Assembly (NCBI RefSeq): GCF_004023625.1
Contig: NZ_RPDJ01000051.1
Coordinates: 1-52,705 of the forward strand
From: Streptomyces cavernae
GTDB taxonomy: Bacteria; Actinomycetota; Actinomycetes; Streptomycetales; Streptomycetaceae
Length of the DNA stretch: 52,705 bases
Direction: 5' to 3'
Shown: piece after piece, positions 16,611 through 25,056 of the stretch
Numbering within the stretch: the stretch's first letter is position 1
How the letters are laid out: each line of letters begins with the position of its first letter
The notes under the pieces: model-generated
Database searches by the model: none
Seen by the model: the letters and a program-made list of their open reading frames with translations, nothing else
Told to the model about the DNA's origin: nothing
Position numbers and translations under genes: made by a program

Positions 16611-16690
16611 TCGTGTGTGTCAGCCATTCGTCGTGTGCGTCAGCCGCTCGTCGTGTGCGTCAGCCGCCCTTCGTGTACGTCAGTGACTCG
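16611..16690. repeat. 20-bp tandem repeat copied from the 3' end of the kinase gene
   Basis: Four head-to-tail 20-bp units at 16611, 16631, 16651 and 16671, each starting TCGTGTGYGT or TCGTGTACGT. The last unit lies inside the kinase coding sequence; the unit starting at 16651 carries its stop codon (16660-16662). The outer copies differ by only a few bases. This appears to be tandem duplication of the kinase 3' end into the spacer. Confidence 0.85.
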
Positions 16691-19026
16691 CCGTTGCTGG
16701 TGTTCACCCGGCGGAGGGTGCCGTCCGGGAGGAGCGTGATCTCCGAGGCGGCGCCGGGGGTGCAGGACGTGGCCGGCCGGCCGACAGTGACCGTGGAGGG
16801 GCCGATCGACAGCGGGCCGTTCGCCGTGGGCGCCGCGCTCAGTCGGGCCTCGAAGACACAGTGGTAGGTGCCGCCGCCCGACGGGCCGTCCGCGGCCAGG
16901 GTGAGCACCGTTTCGCCCACCTCGCCCTGGCGGATGACGAGTTGGCGGGTGTTGTGGCCGGTCGCGTTGTCGATGCTGCCGTTCCAGGTGCCGAGGAAGC
17001 CCTCGGGGATCACTCCGCCGGCCACCTGGGTCGTGGGCGGCGCGGTCGACGGGGCGGGCGGCGTCGACGGTGTGGGGGAGGGCCCGGAAGCGTCCGAGCC
17101 CGTCGGCCCGGGGGTCGCCGGGGCGCTGGTCGCGGGGTTCTTTGTGTCGTCGTTCGTCGTGCCGTCGCCCTTCATCAGCGCGTACACCGAACCGCCCGCA
17201 CCCAGCGCGACGACCAGGGCGACCACGATCAGCGCGGCGGTGGAGCGGCCGCTCCTGCGCTGAGGCTCCTGAGGCCCGTCCTGGCCCCCGGTGCCCGGCG
17301 GGCCGTACGGAGCGGTCGGCCCGTACGGGGGCGTGGGGCCGAGGGGCGGGCCGTACCCGGGTGCGGGGCCCCAGCCCGCGGAGTGGCCTGGCTGCGGGTG
17401 TTGTTGGGCGTGCTGCTGCGGGTGTTGTTGCCCGTACTGCGGTGGGTGCTGGTGCGGGTTCTGTTGGGGGTGCTGCGGCGGACAGCCGTACGCGGGCAGG
17501 GAGTTCGGCGGGGGTGTCGGGCCCGCCACCTGGGTGGGGAGGCGGTCGAAGGGGGCGGCACCCGGGACGCCCGGTGGGGGCGGTGCGCTGGTCCCGACGG
17601 CGTCGGGGGTGGGGGAGTGCTCGGGGGACGCCTCGGGGATCGGACGGGAGGACGGTGTGACAGCGTTGGGTGCGCCCTGGGGCGTGGGCGCGCTCGCGTG
17701 GGCGGCGGGCTTCGTCTCCGCCACCGTATTCCCGTCGCCGGCGGGTCGGGCGTCCCCTGCTGGTTCGGCGTCCGTCGCCGGCTTCGCGTTCTCAGCCGCG
17801 TTCGCGCCGGCCACTGGCTTCCCGCCCGATACCGGCTTCGCGTCCGCCACCGGCTTCGCGTCCGCCACCGGTTTCGCGTCCGCCATCGGCTCGGCGTGCC
17901 CTTGCGCGGGTCCGCCTTGGCCGGAAGCCAATTGGCCGGGAGTCCCTGGCCCGGAAGCCCCCGGCCCGGAAGCCCCCGGCCCGGAAGCCCCCGGCCCGGA
18001 AACTCCTGGCCCGGGAGTTGCTGGCCCGGGAGCCGTCGCCACCGGGGACTCGGACAGGGGCCTCACGGGGGACTGCGCGGCCGGGGCCCCGTGCGGGTTG
18101 CCGTCCTCCGGATCCTCCGTGTCCAGCAAGGCCACCGCGTGCCGCCCCAGTTGGGCCACCAGGGAACCCGGGAGCCAGGGGTCGAGGGCCCGGCCGTCGA
18201 GGACCGTGTCCTCGGCACCCGTGCGGGCGAGGATGTCGTCGAGGGTCGGGCGCGCCTCCGGGGACTTGCGCAGACAGTCGCGGACCAGGTCGGCGAGACC
18301 CTCCGGGAGGGGCTCCAGATTGGGCTCCTCCTGGGCGATCCGGAACATGAGCGCGTGCACCCCGCTGCTCGCCGTCCCGAACGGGAGCGTGCCCGACGCC
18401 GCGTACGCCAGCACCGACCCGAGGCAGAAGACGTCGCACGCCGGTGTGATCCGGTCCCCGCGCACCTGCTCCGGCGCCATGAACCCGGGCGAGCCGACCA
18501 GCGCGCCCGTCCGTGTGAGTCCGCCGTCGGTGACGGTCTCCAGGGCGCGAGCGATGCCGAAGTCGATGACGCGCGGACCGTCGATGGTCACCAGCACGTT
18601 GGAGGGCTTGAGGTCACGGTGGATGAGGCCCGCCGCGTGGATGTCCTTGAGCGCGTGGGCGAGCCCGGCCGCGAGGATGCGCACCGAACGCTCCGGCAAC
18701 GCCCCGTGGTCCTGGCCCACTACGGACTGCAGTGTCGGCCCGGCGACGTAGCCGGTGGCCACCCAGGGGATCTCGGCCTCGGTGTCCGCGTCGAGCACCG
18801 GCGCCGTCCACAGTCCGCCGACCCGCCGCGCGGCCTGCACCTCTTGCCGGAACCGCGCCCGGAACTCCTCCTCCAGGGCGAGTTCCTGCCGGACGAGCTT
18901 GACGGCGACCGTGCGTCCGCGGTCCGACCGCGCCAGATAGACGTGGCCCATGCCGCCCGCGCCGAGCCGGCCGAGCAGCCGATAGGCGCCGATACGCTGC
19001 GGATCACCAGGCCCCAGCTGCTCCAT
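16660..19026 (-). CDS. Receptor-type Ser/Thr protein kinase (Hanks type) with long linker and outer domain
   Basis: 788 residues from ATG 19026. Kinase domain about 14-270: glycine loop GRLGAGGMGHVY, K43 in VAVKLV, HRDLKPSN (D138, N143), DFG at 155-157, APE at 184-186. A linker of about 320 residues follows, rich in GPGASGPGASG, PVADAK and QHPQQ repeats. One membrane span (about 596-619) leads to an extracytoplasmic Pro/Thr linker and a compact domain (GFLGTWNGSIDN, LVIRQGEVGETVLTL, YHCVFEARLS, TSCTPGAASEITLL) with two cysteines. The outer domain resembles small lipocalin-like modules in actinomycete kinases, a guess. No PASTA repeats, so not PknB. Likely senses an external signal and phosphorylates inner partners. 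Confidence 0.92.
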   Translation of the reverse strand: MEQLGPGDPQRIGAYRLLGRLGAGGMGHVYLARSDRGRTVAVKLVRQELALEEEFRARFRQEVQAARRVGGLWTAPVLDADTEAEIPWVATGYVAGPTLQSVVGQDHGALPERSVRILAAGLAHALKDIHAAGLIHRDLKPSNVLVTIDGPRVIDFGIARALETVTDGGLTRTGALVGSPGFMAPEQVRGDRITPACDVFCLGSVLAYAASGTLPFGTASSGVHALMFRIAQEEPNLEPLPEGLADLVRDCLRKSPEARPTLDDILARTGAEDTVLDGRALDPWLPGSLVAQLGRHAVALLDTEDPEDGNPHGAPAAQSPVRPLSESPVATAPGPATPGPGVSGPGASGPGASGPGASGPGTPGQLASGQGGPAQGHAEPMADAKPVADAKPVADAKPVSGGKPVAGANAAENAKPATDAEPAGDARPAGDGNTVAETKPAAHASAPTPQGAPNAVTPSSRPIPEASPEHSPTPDAVGTSAPPPPGVPGAAPFDRLPTQVAGPTPPPNSLPAYGCPPQHPQQNPHQHPPQYGQQHPQQHAQQHPQPGHSAGWGPAPGYGPPLGPTPPYGPTAPYGPPGTGGQDGPQEPQRRSGRSTAALIVVALVVALGAGGSVYALMKGDGTTNDDTKNPATSAPATPGPTGSDASGPSPTPSTPPAPSTAPPTTQVAGGVIPEGFLGTWNGSIDNATGHNTRQLVIRQGEVGETVLTLAADGPSGGGTYHCVFEARLSAAPTANGPLSIGPSTVTVGRPATSCTPGAASEITLLPDGTLRRVNTSNGESLTYTKGG

Positions 19027-19124
19027 CGCCGCCACGTCCTTCCCCCGTACCCGTGCACCCGCTCGTTCCCGTGCAGCAGAACTGAGAATAATGCGGGGGT
19101 ACGGGCGGGCACGCCGAGTGGCCT

Positions 19125-19721
19125 CTACGGTTCCGTAACAGCGGAGACGGTGTCCGTCGCCGGCGTGGGTGCTGTCGGTGCCGTCGGTGCCGTCGGTGTC
19201 GTCGGCGCCGGGTCCCCGGCGAGGCCGTCGAGTACGGCCGACAGTCGTTCCAGCACCCGTACGGCCTCCGCGAGTTCGGCCTCGCCGAACGCTTCGGCGA
19301 GCTGTTCGGCGAAGGCCGCGTGCCCGGGGCCGATCCGGGCGATCGCCGCGCGGCCCTCCCGCGTGGGGGCCAGCAGTTTGGCCCGCCGGTGGGCTGGATT
19401 CGGTTCGTACGAGGCGAGCCCGCGCTCCACGAGCAGATCCGCGATCCGCTGCACGCTCTGCCGGGTGATCCCCATGACCCGCGCGATCCCCGACACCGGC
19501 AACGGCTCGCGCAGCACCGCCCCGAGCACCTGCCACCATGCGGCGGTGATCCCGGCGGGCCGGGCCAACTCCTCGGCGACGCCGAGGAACTGGCCGTTCA
19601 GCCGGAAGCTCGTCAGTGCGGCGCGGCTGAGCAGGTCCTGCCGCTCGCGGCCCTTGGAGTCGTTCTCCGAGCTGTTCTCCGGCCCGTTCTGCTGCTGCGA
19701 GCCGTTCTGTGAGCTGGTCAC
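19125..19721 (-). CDS. MarR-family transcriptional regulator
   Basis: 198 residues. Winged helix-turn-helix: AWWQVLGAVLREPLPVSGIA, RVMGITRQSVQRIADLLVERGL, then the wing (YEPNPAHRRAKLLAPTREG) and dimer helices. C-terminus ends in a TPTAPTAPTAPT low-complexity tail. GTG start overlaps the DJ-1-like stop (GTGA), so it is co-transcribed with that gene. A perfect palindrome 31-57 bp ahead of the first gene of the operon is the obvious binding site, suggesting self-repression. Confidence 0.93.
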   Translation of the reverse strand: MTSSQNGSQQQNGPENSSENDSKGRERQDLLSRAALTSFRLNGQFLGVAEELARPAGITAAWWQVLGAVLREPLPVSGIARVMGITRQSVQRIADLLVERGLASYEPNPAHRRAKLLAPTREGRAAIARIGPGHAAFAEQLAEAFGEAELAEAVRVLERLSAVLDGLAGDPAPTTPTAPTAPTAPTPATDTVSAVTEP

Positions 19722-20326
19722 TGGACCGCCTTCTCCAATACGGCGTAGGCCTCCGCGTCGGAGTCGTGGAACAGCCGGTACCAGGCGTCCAGCACCTCGC
19801 CCTCGTACACCCCGAGCAGTCCGAACACCTCGCGGGCGAAGGCGACGGGCTCGGTGGGGCCGGCGGTGACGAGGCCCCGGTCGGTGACGGCGTCCGCGTC
19901 GACGTACCGGTCGCCGCCCCGGTAGCCGGTCGCGGCCAGGTAGAAGGAGACGGCGCTGGTGTGCGCCCGGTCGTCGAGCAGGCCTTCCCTGGCCAGTCCG
20001 GCGGTGGCCCCGCAGATGGCGGCGACGGGTACGCCGGCGTCGAGGAACTCGCGTGCCTTGCGGGCGAAGGGGGCGAGGTCGTCACCGGTCTCCCAGAGGC
20101 CGGCGCCCGGGAGGACGAGCAGGGCGCTGTCCTCGGGGCGGAGGCCGTCCAGTGCGTCCGAGGGCTGGACCCGCATCCCTCCGATGCTCACGACCGGGTC
20201 CTTGGCGGCGGACGGCCCCACGGTACGGACCTCGTACCCGGCCCGGGCCAGCCAGGCGGTGGTGTGACCGGTCTCCCAGTCGGCGAAGGTGTCGTAGACG
20301 GCGAGGTGGACGGGCTTGCGGCTCAT
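19718..20326 (-). CDS. DJ-1/PfpI family protein
   Basis: 202 residues with the DJ-1/PfpI fold: KPVHLAVYDTFADWE at the N-terminus, LLVLPGAG, and the nucleophile elbow AAICGATAGLA with C105. The histidine usually following the elbow cysteine is absent, as in many glutamine-amidotransferase-like members. ATG start 20326. First gene of a two-gene operon with a MarR regulator. Such pairs often respond to electrophiles or reactive aldehydes; that role is inference here. Confidence 0.9.
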   Translation of the reverse strand: MSRKPVHLAVYDTFADWETGHTTAWLARAGYEVRTVGPSAAKDPVVSIGGMRVQPSDALDGLRPEDSALLVLPGAGLWETGDDLAPFARKAREFLDAGVPVAAICGATAGLAREGLLDDRAHTSAVSFYLAATGYRGGDRYVDADAVTDRGLVTAGPTEPVAFAREVFGLLGVYEGEVLDAWYRLFHDSDAEAYAVLEKAVQ

Positions 20327-20356
20327 GGTTCCTCCTCCGGGAATCAGCTTCTTGTT

Positions 20357-20383
20357 AGCATGCTGTCAATTAGACAGCATGCT
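20357..20383. promoter_or_regulatory. Perfect palindrome, likely MarR operator
   Basis: AGCATGCTGTC (20357-20367), five-base spacer AATTA, GACAGCATGCT (20373-20383): 11-bp perfect arms. TGCTGTCAA also occurs twice as a direct repeat (20361 and 20380). It is AT-richer than its surroundings and lies between the divergent DJ-1/MarR operon and the aminotransferase gene. Size and symmetry fit a MarR dimer site. Confidence 0.75.
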
Positions 20384-20488
20384 GTCAAGAGTCGCAGTGC
20401 TAGCCCGACACACTGTCGCGATCCCGCCCGGACCCGCAGACAGGACGTCGATGTCGGGCGCCCGTGCCCGCCCCCTACGCTCCCCGCC

Positions 20489-21850
20489 ATGACCCCGATG
20501 CCTCAGCCCAATCCCCAGGCCGGTGCTGCCGTGCGTGCCGCCGACCGTGCGCATGTGTTCCACTCCTGGTCGGCGCAGGAGCTGATCGACCCGCTCGCCG
20601 TGGCCGGTGCCGAAGGGTCGTACTTCTGGGACTACGACGGCCGCCGCTATCTGGACTTCACCAGCGGGCTCGTCTTCACCAACATCGGCCACCAGCACCC
20701 GAAGGTCGTCGCCGCGATCCAGGAGCAGGCCGGGCGGCTCGCCGCGTTCGCGCCCGCGTTCGCCGTCGAGGCACGGTCGGAGGCGGCCCGGCTGATCGCC
20801 GAGCGCACCCCGGGCGACCTGGACCGGATCTTCTTCACCAACGGTGGCGCGGACGCCGTGGAGCACGCCGTACGCATGGCGCGGCTGCACACCGGGCGGT
20901 CGAAGGTGCTCTCGGCGTACCGCTCGTACCACGGTGGTACGCACCAGGCCGTCAACATCACCGGAGACCCGCGCCGCTGGCCCTCCGACAGCGGCACGGC
21001 GGGCGTCGTGCGCTTCTGGGCCCCGTTCCCGTACCGCTCCCCCTTCCACGCCGCAACCGAGCAGGAGGAGTGCGAGCGCGCGCTCGAGCACCTGGAGACG
21101 ACCATCGCCTTCGAGGGGCCGGGGACCATCGCCGCGATCATCCTGGAGACGATCCCGGGCACGGCCGGGATCATGGTGCCGCCGCCCGGCTACCTCGCGG
21201 GTGTGCGCGCACTGTGCGACAGGTACGGCATCGTCTTCGTCCTGGACGAGGTCATGGCCGGGTTCGGGCGGACCGGCGAATGGTTCGCCGCGGACCATTT
21301 CGGGGTCACACCGGACCTGATGACTTTCGCGAAGGGCGTGAACTCGGGATACGTGCCGCTCGGCGGGGTCGCGATCTCCGGGGCGATCGCCGAGACCTTC
21401 GCCCGCAGGCCGTACCCGGGCGGGCTCACGTACTCCGGACATCCACTGGCCTGCGCGGCGGCCGTCGCCACGATCAACGTCATGGCGGAGGAGAGGATCG
21501 TGGAGCGGGCGGCCCGGACGGGCGAGAGCGTGCTCGGTCCGGGGCTGCGCGAGCTGGCCGAGCGCCACCCGTGCGTCGGCGACGTCCGGGGAACGGGCGT
21601 CTTCTGGGCGCTGGAGCTGGTGCGCGACCGGACGACCCGTGAGCCCCTCGTCCCGTACAACGCGACGGGCGAGGCGAACGCCCCCATGGCCGCGTTCGCC
21701 GCGGCGGCGAAGGCCCAGGGGCTGTGGCCCTTCGTGAACATGAACCGCACCCATGTGGTGCCGCCGTGCACCATCTCGGAGGCGGAGGCCAAGGAGGGCC
21801 TCGCGGCGCTGGACGTGGCGCTGTCAGTGGCTGACGAGTACACGGTGTGA
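20489..21850 (+). CDS. Class III aminotransferase (PLP-dependent)
   Basis: 453 residues. Fold type I class III features: FWDYDGRRYLDFTSG, FFTNGGADAVEHAVRMAR, SYHGGT, ILETIPGT, VLDEVMAGFGRTGEWF (D253 binds the PLP ring nitrogen) and LMTFAKGVNSGYVPLGGV (K282 Schiff-base lysine). Related to taurine/beta-alanine/omega-amino acid:pyruvate aminotransferases; the exact donor cannot be told. The start ATG 20489 has no purine-rich ribosome site and could be leaderless. The next gene, a GntR regulator, lies 70 bp downstream and may control it. Confidence 0.93.
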   Translation: MTPMPQPNPQAGAAVRAADRAHVFHSWSAQELIDPLAVAGAEGSYFWDYDGRRYLDFTSGLVFTNIGHQHPKVVAAIQEQAGRLAAFAPAFAVEARSEAARLIAERTPGDLDRIFFTNGGADAVEHAVRMARLHTGRSKVLSAYRSYHGGTHQAVNITGDPRRWPSDSGTAGVVRFWAPFPYRSPFHAATEQEECERALEHLETTIAFEGPGTIAAIILETIPGTAGIMVPPPGYLAGVRALCDRYGIVFVLDEVMAGFGRTGEWFAADHFGVTPDLMTFAKGVNSGYVPLGGVAISGAIAETFARRPYPGGLTYSGHPLACAAAVATINVMAEERIVERAARTGESVLGPGLRELAERHPCVGDVRGTGVFWALELVRDRTTREPLVPYNATGEANAPMAAFAAAAKAQGLWPFVNMNRTHVVPPCTISEAEAKEGLAALDVALSVADEYTV

Positions 21851-21920
21851 GCGCTCTCGACCGCGTAAGGTGGCGTGTTCCGGAGGAACGCACACCCGAC
21901 GATGGGGGACCGAGAACACC

Positions 21921-22850
21921 ATGCCCGGCAATGGCGCCGTCACCCGCAGCACCCTGCGCCAGCAGCTGGCGGACGCGCTCCGCGACGAGGTGCTGGCCGG
22001 CCGTCTGCAGCCGGGCCAGGAGTTCACGGTGAAGGAGATAGCCGAGCAGTACGGGGTCTCCGCGACACCGGTGCGTGAGGCCCTGGTGGACCTGTCGGCC
22101 CAGGGGTTGCTCGAAGCGGACCAGCACCGGGGCTTCCGCGTCCACGAGTACTCGCTCGCCGACTACCGGGGCATGATCGAGGCCCGGATCCTGGTCACGG
22201 ACGGCCTCTTCCGAAGTCTGACCGGGCGCGCGGTGGAACTCGAACAGGCCGGGCTCGGCCGGGCCCCGATGGCGGCACCTGCGGCGGGGAGCCCTGTGGT
22301 GGGTACCCCTGCGGGGGGTGATCCGGCCGTCGGGGCCGGGGATGGGGCGTCTGCTGCCGGGGCTGGGGCCGGGTCTGGGTCCGGGGCGTCTGCCGGCGGA
22401 ACCGGCGGGTCCGGAACTGGCGGGTCCGGGGCCGGGGAGTCTGCCGGCAGGGAATCCGCCGTCGTTGGTTCCCTCGGCCACAGTGTCGAATCCCCGCGCA
22501 TCGCCGCAGCCCTCGCCGCTGTACGCCGCCGAGGCGCGGAGGCCCAGCGCGCCGCGGACGCCGGTGAACTCGACATCCTCATCGGCTACGACATCCGCTT
22601 CTGGCGCGAGTTGAGCGTCTGCTACGGCAACCCCTACCTCACCGACTTCCTGCACCGGTTGCGCGTCCAGTGCTGGGTCTGCGTGGTCCAGCACCTGCGC
22701 CGGGTCCCCGATCTGCGGGGGAGGCTGTGGGCGGGCCACACCGAACTCGTGGACGCGCTCGCCCGGCGGGACGCGGCCGAGGCCCAGGCGATCATCACCG
22801 CCTACAACGTCCATTCCCTGGCCCTGGTCGAAGGACTCGCCACCCGGTGA
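21921..22850 (+). CDS. GntR-family regulator (FCD type) with Ala/Gly-rich insert
   Basis: 309 residues. N-terminal winged HTH (about 8-75: LADALRDEVLAGRLQPGQ, EIAEQYGVSATPVREAL). The C-terminal FCD effector domain starts with YRGMIEARILVTDGL (82-96) and resumes at RIAAALAAVRRRG. Between them, about 112-190, sits a Gly/Ala/Ser low-complexity stretch of some 75 residues. The effector half keeps YDIRFWRELSVCYGNPYL and HTELVDALARRD. Follows the aminotransferase on the same strand; likely its regulator. Confidence 0.9.
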   Translation: MPGNGAVTRSTLRQQLADALRDEVLAGRLQPGQEFTVKEIAEQYGVSATPVREALVDLSAQGLLEADQHRGFRVHEYSLADYRGMIEARILVTDGLFRSLTGRAVELEQAGLGRAPMAAPAAGSPVVGTPAGGDPAVGAGDGASAAGAGAGSGSGASAGGTGGSGTGGSGAGESAGRESAVVGSLGHSVESPRIAAALAAVRRRGAEAQRAADAGELDILIGYDIRFWRELSVCYGNPYLTDFLHRLRVQCWVCVVQHLRRVPDLRGRLWAGHTELVDALARRDAAEAQAIITAYNVHSLALVEGLATR

Positions 22851-22895
22851 CAGGCCGACCGGCCTTTCAGGGACCCGCCTGCTCGGGGACCCGCT

Positions 22896-22994
22896 GCCTG
22901 GCCGGCTGTCCCGACCGCTCCTTCTGACCTGCGGTCCCGACTGGTCTTTCCTGATCGCCTGCCTGGCCGGCTGTCCCGATCGCTCCTTCTGACC
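22896..22994. repeat. 34-bp direct repeat in a 488-bp gene-free spacer
   Basis: Two copies of a 34-bp sequence starting GCCTGGCCGGCTGTCCCGA (22896-22929 and 22961-22994) differ at one base. The rest of 22851-23200 holds degenerate copies of GACCGGTCC/GAGCGGTC-like words. No open frame here looks like a gene. The last 100 bp before 23339 probably carry the promoter of the following gene. Confidence 0.75.
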
Positions 22995-23338
22995 GGCCGG
23001 CCTGAACCCGGCTTCTGAGCGGTCCCCCGGCCCTGTCCTGTCCCGAACCCGGTCCTCCTGGCCCGCACTCCCTGACCGGTCTCCCGGCAGCACGCCGCCT
23101 GGACCGTGGCGTCCGACCGGTCCGGTCCCTGAGCGGTCCGTCCCTCTGACCGGTCCCCTTGAGCGGTCTCTCTGACCGCCATCCCCCTGGTCGAGCGCCA
23201 TCCGTCCCACCATGCGCCGGGCGCTCAGGCGTCGCACGGTCCGTACCGATATCGGCCGGGCGTGCGTAGCGGGGCGGGCGAGCTGGGTACAGGGGCACTA
23301 CTCTGCCCTGAGTTCCGTGCTACGCGAGGAGATCTCTG

Positions 23339-23989
23339 TTGGCCTGTGACCTCTGGCTGGTCCCGCTCGTCGATGTGTTGTGCCACACGCCCGACAACCC
23401 GTTCGCCGACGAACTCGCGCTCTACAACAAGGCACTCGGCGAGGCCGGACTCCCGCCGGTGCCGGTCTACGCGTACATGCCGGGGCTGTCCGGGGACGTC
23501 GCGCCGGTCGCGGGCTTCGACTACGACGCGCTGCACTTCCTGCGCCGGGCGTATCTGCTGCTCGTACGTGGTCTGGAAGTGACTCCGGTGGACGAACTCG
23601 GCGGTGACTACGAGCAGTTGCTGGAGATGTTCGAGTCGACGGCCCAGCAGTCGCACCTGGTCTGGCACTACGACCACGCGGGGGCGTACGTCCCGGTGGA
23701 CTTCCCCAATCCCCTGTCCAACGACGAGCTGTTGGCGGGCGGGGGCCCGCTGGGCTCCTCCCAGACGCTGCTGCGCGAGCTGGAGTTCGTGGCCCCGTCG
23801 ATCGGCATCGACCCCACGAACCCGCCCCCGGCCCCGGCGGCGCCCCTGATCCCGACCTCTCTGGAGGAACCGGCGGCAGCGGCCCCGTTCGACGCGAGCC
23901 CCTTCGCGAGGGAACGCCACGTGTGGCTGGGCCTCCACGCGGCGGCGACGAGGAGCCTGGCGCAAGGTTCGATGATCTTGTTCAGCTGA
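23339..23989 (+). CDS. Conserved hypothetical protein
   Basis: 216 residues starting at TTG 23339, with GAGGAG eight or more bases upstream deciding the start. The N-terminal half (ACDLWLVPLVDVLCHTPDNP, YNKALGEAGLPPVPVYAYMPGLSG) is well conserved-looking and soluble; then WHYDHAGAYVPVDFPNPL and SSQTLLRELEFVAPSIG. The C-terminus is Pro/Ala-rich. No family was recognised and no catalytic motif is evident. It stands alone, converging with the SLATT gene. Confidence 0.8.
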   Translation: MACDLWLVPLVDVLCHTPDNPFADELALYNKALGEAGLPPVPVYAYMPGLSGDVAPVAGFDYDALHFLRRAYLLLVRGLEVTPVDELGGDYEQLLEMFESTAQQSHLVWHYDHAGAYVPVDFPNPLSNDELLAGGGPLGSSQTLLRELEFVAPSIGIDPTNPPPAPAAPLIPTSLEEPAAAAPFDASPFARERHVWLGLHAAATRSLAQGSMILFS

Positions 23990-24000
23990 CCTGCCAGCGG

Positions 24001-24060
24001 CCCCCACCATCGGCAGGGCCCACACACCATCGGCAGGGCCCCACATCCTCGGCAGGGCCT
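24001..24060. repeat. 20-bp tandem repeat, three copies
   Basis: Three head-to-tail 20-bp units (24001, 24021, 24041), each containing ATC-GGCAGGGCC or a near copy. It fills the 78-bp gap between two converging genes. No separate terminator is seen. Confidence 0.8.
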
Positions 24061-24067
24061 GGGCCTG

Positions 24068-24796
24068 TCAGCGCGGCTCAGGGGGCCGTTGCCGGGGCAT
24101 GTTGGGGCGGGCCGGAGGCAGGGCCATCCGCCCGGGCTGGGCGCCCTCCGGGCGGGGCGAGCCCGCGGACTGGACGGCCAGTGGGGCGGGCCCCGTCCGG
24201 AACTCCACCATCCAGTCCGCCGTCTCGGACCGCACCAGCTCCGTCACGTCCTCGGTGAACCGCCGCAGCACCCCCAGGCACCGCTCCGCGGCCTCCGCCG
24301 CCGTCCCCTCCGTGGGGCCCAGCACCTCGCGCACGCTCTCCGACGCCCAGTCGAACTGCAGCACCTGCAGCCTGCGCTGTACGGCCTGCGCGGTGGCCAC
24401 GTCACGCATCCACCCGGACGTCAACCCGAAGAACCGGTCACAGACCGCGCAGGCCGCCCCGAGCAGCAACGACAGATACCCCCACAGAGCCACCCCGCTC
24501 ACCACCCGGGTGAGCTCCAGCAGCGGCAGTGACGCCCCCAGCACGACCCCCACGGCGGTCCCGACGCGCAGCGCCCGCGCACTGCGGCGCTTCCACACCC
24601 GGTCCGCCAGATACCAGTCGGCCACGGCCAGCGCCCCGCTCTCCACCCAGCGGTAAAGCTCCTCCAACTGCTCCGCCGGCTCCCCCCAGTCCCCGCGCGG
24701 GAACGCCCGCCCGGTGAGGTCTCCCGGCCGCAACCCCGCGCGCTCGATCCGCCCGTCCTGAGGCGTCCCTTCGGGCTGCATCTCCGGCTGGCTCAC
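24068..24796 (-). CDS. SLATT domain membrane protein
   Basis: 242 residues, GTG start 24796. A soluble N-terminal helix (ELYRWVESGALAVADWYLADRVWKRR) leads into two close membrane spans (ALRVGTAVGVVLGASLPLLEL and ALWGYLSLLLGAACAVCDRFFG), then a long helix (TAQAVQRRLQVLQFDWASE) and a Pro-rich tail. This is the SLATT arrangement: SMODS-associated two-TM domains predicted to form effector pores in nucleotide-signal conflict systems. No nucleotide cyclase is adjacent; the neighbours are housekeeping genes. Role unknown. Confidence 0.75.
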   Translation of the reverse strand: MSQPEMQPEGTPQDGRIERAGLRPGDLTGRAFPRGDWGEPAEQLEELYRWVESGALAVADWYLADRVWKRRSARALRVGTAVGVVLGASLPLLELTRVVSGVALWGYLSLLLGAACAVCDRFFGLTSGWMRDVATAQAVQRRLQVLQFDWASESVREVLGPTEGTAAEAAERCLGVLRRFTEDVTELVRSETADWMVEFRTGPAPLAVQSAGSPRPEGAQPGRMALPPARPNMPRQRPPEPR

Positions 24797-25056
24797 CCGC
24801 GCGCTCCCTCAATCATGACGTTGAGTGACAGTACCGTGACGCACATGACTGCTGCGCCCGCCCCTTATTACCTCCCATTGGGTGGCGATAGCCCAGTTAT
24901 CGCAGTTTTTCCGCCTGAAGGTGGTCCACGATCAGGTATAGGAAACGTCTCCGTCTCACCCGAAAGAGTGCTGGGGCGACAGCCGCGTGGACCACGTAGG
25001 CTCGTGCCAGACGGGAAACCCCCCGCCAGAAGCCGTACCCGACGCAGGAGCTGATC

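Noticed and set aside
24815..25054. 79-codon open frame upstream of ybaB
   Set aside because: No ribosome site, Arg/Pro-rich end typical of a shadow frame, and AT-rich start that better fits a promoter.
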